Shown here: one piece after another, positions 48,701 to 64,000 of the stretch
Layout: each line of letters begins with the position of its first letter
How positions within the stretch are numbered: position 1 is the first letter of the stretch
Made by a program: the position numbers and the translations under genes
The notes under the pieces: model-generated
Told to the model about the DNA's origin: nothing
The model's database searches: none
Seen by the model: the letters and a program-made list of their open reading frames with translations, nothing else
DNA from: Branchiostoma floridae
Taxonomy: Eukaryota > Chordata > Leptocardii > Amphioxiformes > Branchiostomatidae
Assembly (NCBI RefSeq): GCF_000003815.2
Contig: NC_049990.1
Coordinates: 9,749,539 to 9,813,538, forward strand
Direction: 5' to 3'
Length of the DNA stretch: 64,000 bases

Positions 48701-50867
48701 ATTGGTTATTATGTTGACCGAATTCTCATGACATCTGTTTGGACCGCTATTCAGACTAGTACTATTGCATACCTATCAATTTACTTCATCACTGTTATAT
48801 GAGTTAAATGCAATAATCACTCGTTAAAGTGAACTCCAATTTAGATACCATGGATACGATTACAGTATATCCTTGACCATTGGATTGACATTTGTCACAA
48901 TCATTGTGTACACCTGGTTATATCATATTTCCCAGCGGACCTTGTGATCAGAAGATCTCTTCAAAATATGATCTATGAATCTTTCGGTCAATTTTATCTC
49001 GCTTGTAGCTATAGTCTCCAAGACGGGGATAATATTGAGATGGTATCATAAAAGAAATACAGGTTAAGTGATGTCAACACATGTGCGATTTCTGAACTGA
49101 AATGATACTGCTACAGACTTGAATTCTTCACTCTGGTTTCCCCGCAGTTTCACTATGCACAGCTCTTGGTTAATGAGTCTGTGGCTCAATTTTCCCTAGT
49201 CTCCAAGCAGACCCAACGGTGCATTGAAGATAGTATCAAAGGTGGCAAAGGAATATAGCCTCCGGTGCCCGTTTGACTCCCTTTGGCCGGTTTGACTCCC
49301 TTTGGCCGGCTATATTCCTTTGCCAGCTTTGGTACTATCTCTAAGGCACCGAAGGGTCTGATACTAGTGATAGGAGACTAAATTTTCCCGACCTTGCTCT
49401 GGGCTCCTTATCAACCAAATAAGCAACCATTCCCATGTACGTACACAGCCATGTATCGTTTCAAACAACGTACGTTTGAGACAGTGGCATGTAGCCCGGT
49501 TTCAGTGGTAAATTGAGTATTGAATATTAAGTGCAAGATGTTGTGTTGGGATCCATGCTGATAGCACAGACTAATCAGTCTGGAGGCATGCACGACCGAG
49601 GGTCAATTGAAACGCTGAAATGACGACTGTATGTGGGCGTATAGAGAATGTTGCATAAAAGATTATATGCATCTATTCATAGGTGTAAATGATGAAAATA
49701 TGCCCGAACATTTGTTAATCATGATATGCTGAAAATCATAAGAATGACTAGTTGAATCTGCGATTTGCAAAACAACATTTGTTTGCTGACATAAAAGTAT
49801 TCACAGTTTCAAGAAATTTGCTTTCAGTTTCTTAAGAATTTCTGCTATAATATATGACCTTTGACCTGGGCCTTATAAAGGTTTTGCTTAGTAGACAATC
49901 AACACACAACGTTTAACTATTGAACACTTGTTGCCAAATGTAGTATATTTCAGTCTGAAACGGCTATCGAACAGAAAGTGATTTAACACGAATTTGGACC
50001 TTCAAAGCGGGCTATTTAGCCGAGAGAGCACGCGCGCATCATAATACATCAGTTCTTCTCGTTTTAATACATGCACGTAACAATCAGATGTTTCTGCCCC
50101 GAAGTTGACCTACATTTTTTGGCCCCTTTTTAGAGCTACAGATAGCAAAACATGACTCTATCAAGCCTATGTCGCATACTGCAAAGAAGGAAATGTTCGA
50201 AGGGATTTAATTGCGAAGTAGGGAAAAACCAAGTGTTCGCGGTACGGTGGTTTTAAGTTCGCGGTGAAGTCACCTTTAAAAACGCGAATATAACACCACC
50301 TCGACCATTTCCCCTCTAAAAGCGCGTTACAGTATGTCTATTGCGCTTTGATTGGTCTCTACCTGACTGACGGCGCTAGACAATATTGATAATAACAATG
50401 AGGTTATCATAGAGATAGGGAGAACAAGTTGCCAGGAGAGTTATTATACGTAACCAAGGGGTTTGAATTGCCGCGTAACGTTAGCCGCATGATTCCAGAG
50501 GGGGAATCCAACTCTTCCTCGGAGGGGAGATGCTATCCTTAGCGTGGGCTGACTTACCTGGCCAATTATTTGCCGATTTCCTTTTTTTCCCGAATTCTAC
50601 GATCCATACGAACCCCCATTTGAAGGTCTGGTGGAGCTCGAGGCTACGCTTTGATTGACATTTGCGTTGCGGGACATCAGGCAACCCCCCAAAGATCACG
50701 TGTCATGATCCCAGACCAATTCATTTGTCTGACTCTGAGTCAGACCCACACACGGAACTGTGTACACAGCCTGCGGTGGGGATCTCTGCTTCCTGCGTTG
50801 TAAATAACAACGCCAAGGCTACGAGCTGATGTTTATAGGTTCTTGAGAGGGCGAAGCTGCAAATATT
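48701..50867. other. Spacer between ROCO and Shark genes, with Shark upstream region
   Basis: Apart from the MITE at 49197-49380 nothing coding is recognised. The last 600 bases before the Shark start codon are more GC- and CpG-rich than the rest and probably hold its promoter and 5' UTR; no TATA box is evident. Confidence 0.45.
49197..49380. mobile_element. CTCCAAGCAGATCC MITE family, copy B
   Basis: Ends TAGTCTCC and GGAGACTA with a perfect 9-bp duplication AATTTTCCC on both sides (49188-49196 and 49381-49389). Inside, GTTTGACTCCCTTTGGCCGG is repeated twice, and the two halves fold on each other (GGAATATAGCC and GGCTATATTCC). Shares AAGATAGTATCAAAG with the other copies. Confidence 0.85.
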
Positions 50868-62076
<11,209 letters not shown>

Positions 62077-62233
62077 AAGTTTGTAGTGCCTAGTGGCACA
62101 AAGGGCAGCAAGCTTACCTGCTGTTTTAGTAGCAGGGTATATTCTATAGCCTCCTTTACAGGCCTCTCTGTGGGCATTTGCACAAGTTGTTGTTGGGGGA
62201 GGGGTGGATTGTAGTTGGTTGTGATGGACTGGC

Positions 62234-62332
62234 GATTTTCAAGCGGGAAGGTTCTGTGGCCTGGAAAGGTAGGCTACAAGCTTCCCGGCATATATTCCTT
62301 TCCTGGCATCAGAACCTTCCTGGTTAAAAATC
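62234..62332. mobile_element. Small foldback element in the Shark 3' flank
   Basis: GATTTTCAAGCGGGAAGGTTCTG at the left and its imperfect complement at the right enclose about 50 bp. The inner TATATTCCTTTCCTGGC resembles TATATTCCTTTGCCAGC of MITE copy B, so it may be a distant member of that group. Confidence 0.55.
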
Positions 62333-62538
62333 TGAGAGTTGGGGAAGAGAAGCCGGTGAAGGAGGCTGATATTTTTACAGGGAAGGTTTGATAGATCTTT
62401 CCCTTTAAAATGCTTGAGGTACCTTCTTGATCAAACAGGGGACACCCATTTTACAACCCTTCCAAAAGACATCTCTTCCAAAGTGCCAACTGAGATGCCC
62501 TTCTCAGGATTTGACCAGGGTCTCATGGTTACCAAGTA

Positions 62539-63292
62539 ATGGACCGATCCTGATCGAACGTCATATCGAACAAATAGAACAAGGTGGAACCCCCTATTCT
62601 ATTTCGAACACCTCCGTCAAAAATAGCCCCAGTTGGACAGAAATGGCCAAAGAAAAATGCTGAAGACTACACCCACCAGTATAGGTATTGTGGGAGCGAG
62701 AGCCGCTGCATAGAATTACATTGTTGGTGGGCAGGATGCACGTGTAGTGCAGGGTATGTATAAGACACGGGACTCTGCACTGGCAGACTTTGTGGTAAGT
62801 GTCCCATTACTTGGTGGGTAGTACAAGCTCCCTCTCCAGCTTTCTTCTTGATTTCGCTTTTATCATGAGCATGCATGCAGCTGTTATGCATGCAACAAAC
62901 GCAGTAGAAACCCAGTCACAGATAGATGTACCCTGGTTTTCACCTGCATCGACCGTATGTCAGAAACCGGACACTTCTGCCCACCAACAAGGTAAAAGAT
63001 ATGCGGTGCCTCCCGCTTCTGCTTTGAATGAAATTATGACGCCCGGACCACAACTATATCAGCCCCCTCCTCAGATGACTGTACCCAGTGGATGTAGCCT
63101 TCAACAAAGAAGTCAGTGCATTTTTTTTGGCCTGGTCTGAGAGGATTTCAGGGTCAAAGGAGCTAAACCAAAGTCAGTCCTTATTATCAGCTAAACAGCG
63201 GCGGCGGCCAGTTCTGTCCGACGCTGTTTTTGACGGAGGTGTTCGAAATAGAACATGACCAAACAGGGGGCGGGGCTACAGGATCGGTCCAT
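62539..63292. mobile_element. Long inverted-repeat element downstream of Shark
   Basis: Outer ends ATGGACCGATCCTG (62539-62552) and its exact complement (63279-63292), then a perfect 27-bp inverted pair at 62597-62623 and 63227-63253 (contains TTTCGAACACCTCCGTC) and a third pair around GGACAGAA-TGGCC. Arms total about 110 bp around a 560-bp core. Just outside the right end, on the minus strand, is a tRNA box A-like TAGCTCAAGTGTTAGC, so a tRNA-derived SINE pair is an alternative to a DNA transposon. Confidence 0.65.
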
Positions 63293-63908
63293 TGGAACCA
63301 GGAGCTCAGCTAACACTTGAGCTACAGGGTCATCCTGCAAATAAAAGCAGGAAAACATTATATTATGTTAATATAAATATATCATGCTTAATTCACACTG
63401 CCAAGTGTAAAGATACTTTGTAAACAGTGTTGCAATCTACTCTAACCTCATACTTGCCAACTGGTACTGTGAAAAACATTTTATAGAAGTGTTGGTGCGT
63501 GGTATTTGAGTATCCTTATTAGATTCCCTTTTCTTGTTTCCCTTCAAAGTAGAAGAGCAAAAAATTTCCCAGGTCTTCACTTTCAATCTTGTTTTTTTTT
63601 CAAGCCTATCATATTTCTTGAAGCTAAACACATAAGTGCAACACTTTCCAAAGGATAGTATTTTGGATACAGGATTTTTTTTTAATGTCTGGACTTTTAA
63701 GTAAAATAATGAAAAGTGATATTGCCATTAAATGTATTTTGAAGTTCAGGTATTTGCAAACCATTACCTTTATCCTTAGGGTGTATGATAATGTAAACAA
63801 GTGCAGGTCTACTACAGTCCTTATATCATAGTGGAGATGGACTGATCAGGGTTATATTGTGGAAGTAAAATATATGGATAATATTTTGTCTATGATAAAG
63901 TATACTAA

Positions 63909-63945
63909 ATATATTATATATATATATATATATATATGAAGAAAT
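63909..63945. repeat. AT dinucleotide microsatellite
   Basis: A run of TA repeats followed by partial copies of GAAGAAATATATATGAAGAG. Confidence 0.9.
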
Positions 63946-64000
63946 ATATATGAAGAGACAGGAACACTATATTGTGAGTTGCATCATTCAAGTATTTTTC

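Larger units (their letters stand above)
62077..64000. other. Shark 3' flank, no further gene recognised
   Basis: Holds two inverted-repeat elements (62234-62332 and 62539-63292), an AATAAA at 63340-63345 that may be the Shark polyadenylation signal, and an AT microsatellite near the right edge. A 113-codon frame at 62799-63140 lies inside the larger element and shows no motif I know. Confidence 0.5.

Noticed and set aside
62799-63140. 113-codon frame as a transposase or host gene
   Set aside because: No transposase motif or domain recognised; lies within the core of an inverted-repeat element.

Overview
The window reads as animal nuclear DNA, most likely from a lancelet (Branchiostoma) or a close invertebrate deuterostome. 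Genes are split by GT-AG introns, CDS is a small part of the sequence, introns and spacers carry many short inverted-repeat transposon remnants, and there are two assembly gaps (52227-52448 and 53313-53562). The gene set supports this: a RANBP2/Nup358 homologue close to the vertebrate protein, a PABIR/FAM122 homologue, MFHAS1-like LRR-ROCO genes, and a Shark-type SH2-ankyrin-SH2-kinase, a family known from invertebrates and missing from vertebrates. The species name is an inference; the protein families are read directly.

Layout. 1-19980, minus strand: the 5' part of a RANBP2 gene, 21 coding exons read here with matching splice phases (1891 codons in the window); the 3' part lies beyond the left edge. 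Its 6.3 kb fourth intron (12278-18605) is packed with repeats. 19981-20924: a divergent promoter interval with an E2F-like palindrome between inverted CCAAT boxes. 20925-25746, plus: a ten-exon PABIR (PP2A-B55 inhibitor) gene with a long 3' UTR and a hAT-type MITE in an intron. 31086-33920, plus: a two-exon gene for a 198-residue helical protein I do not recognise. 37291-38682, plus: an LRR-only protein. 42335-48118, plus: its paralogue, a complete seven-exon LRR-Roc-COR protein (1121 residues) with a C-terminal zinc-ribbon-like end. 50868-62076, plus: a Shark tyrosine kinase with 14 exons read and one short exon apparently missing. 62077-64000: 3' flank with inverted-repeat elements.

The genes belong to different processes: nuclear pore transport and SUMO/Ran biology (RANBP2), mitotic PP2A control (PABIR), ROCO GTPase signalling and immune-type tyrosine kinase signalling (Shark). 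RANBP2 and PABIR share a head-to-head promoter with cell-cycle sites, so they may be co-regulated. The two LRR genes form a tandem pair in which only the second carries the GTPase module.

The most unusual structure is a 92-bp minisatellite (52865-54886) made of repeated copies of a Shark intron-exon boundary: about 22 copies of the 3' splice site and the first codons of an ankyrin exon, with only the last copy being the complete exon. Also notable are a perfect 38-bp-arm hairpin in the first ROCO intron, a MITE family with three copies and 8-9 bp target duplications, and a tandem duplication plus 163-bp repeat array in RANBP2 intron 4. I saw no CRISPR array, rRNA, retroviral or Polinton-like element.
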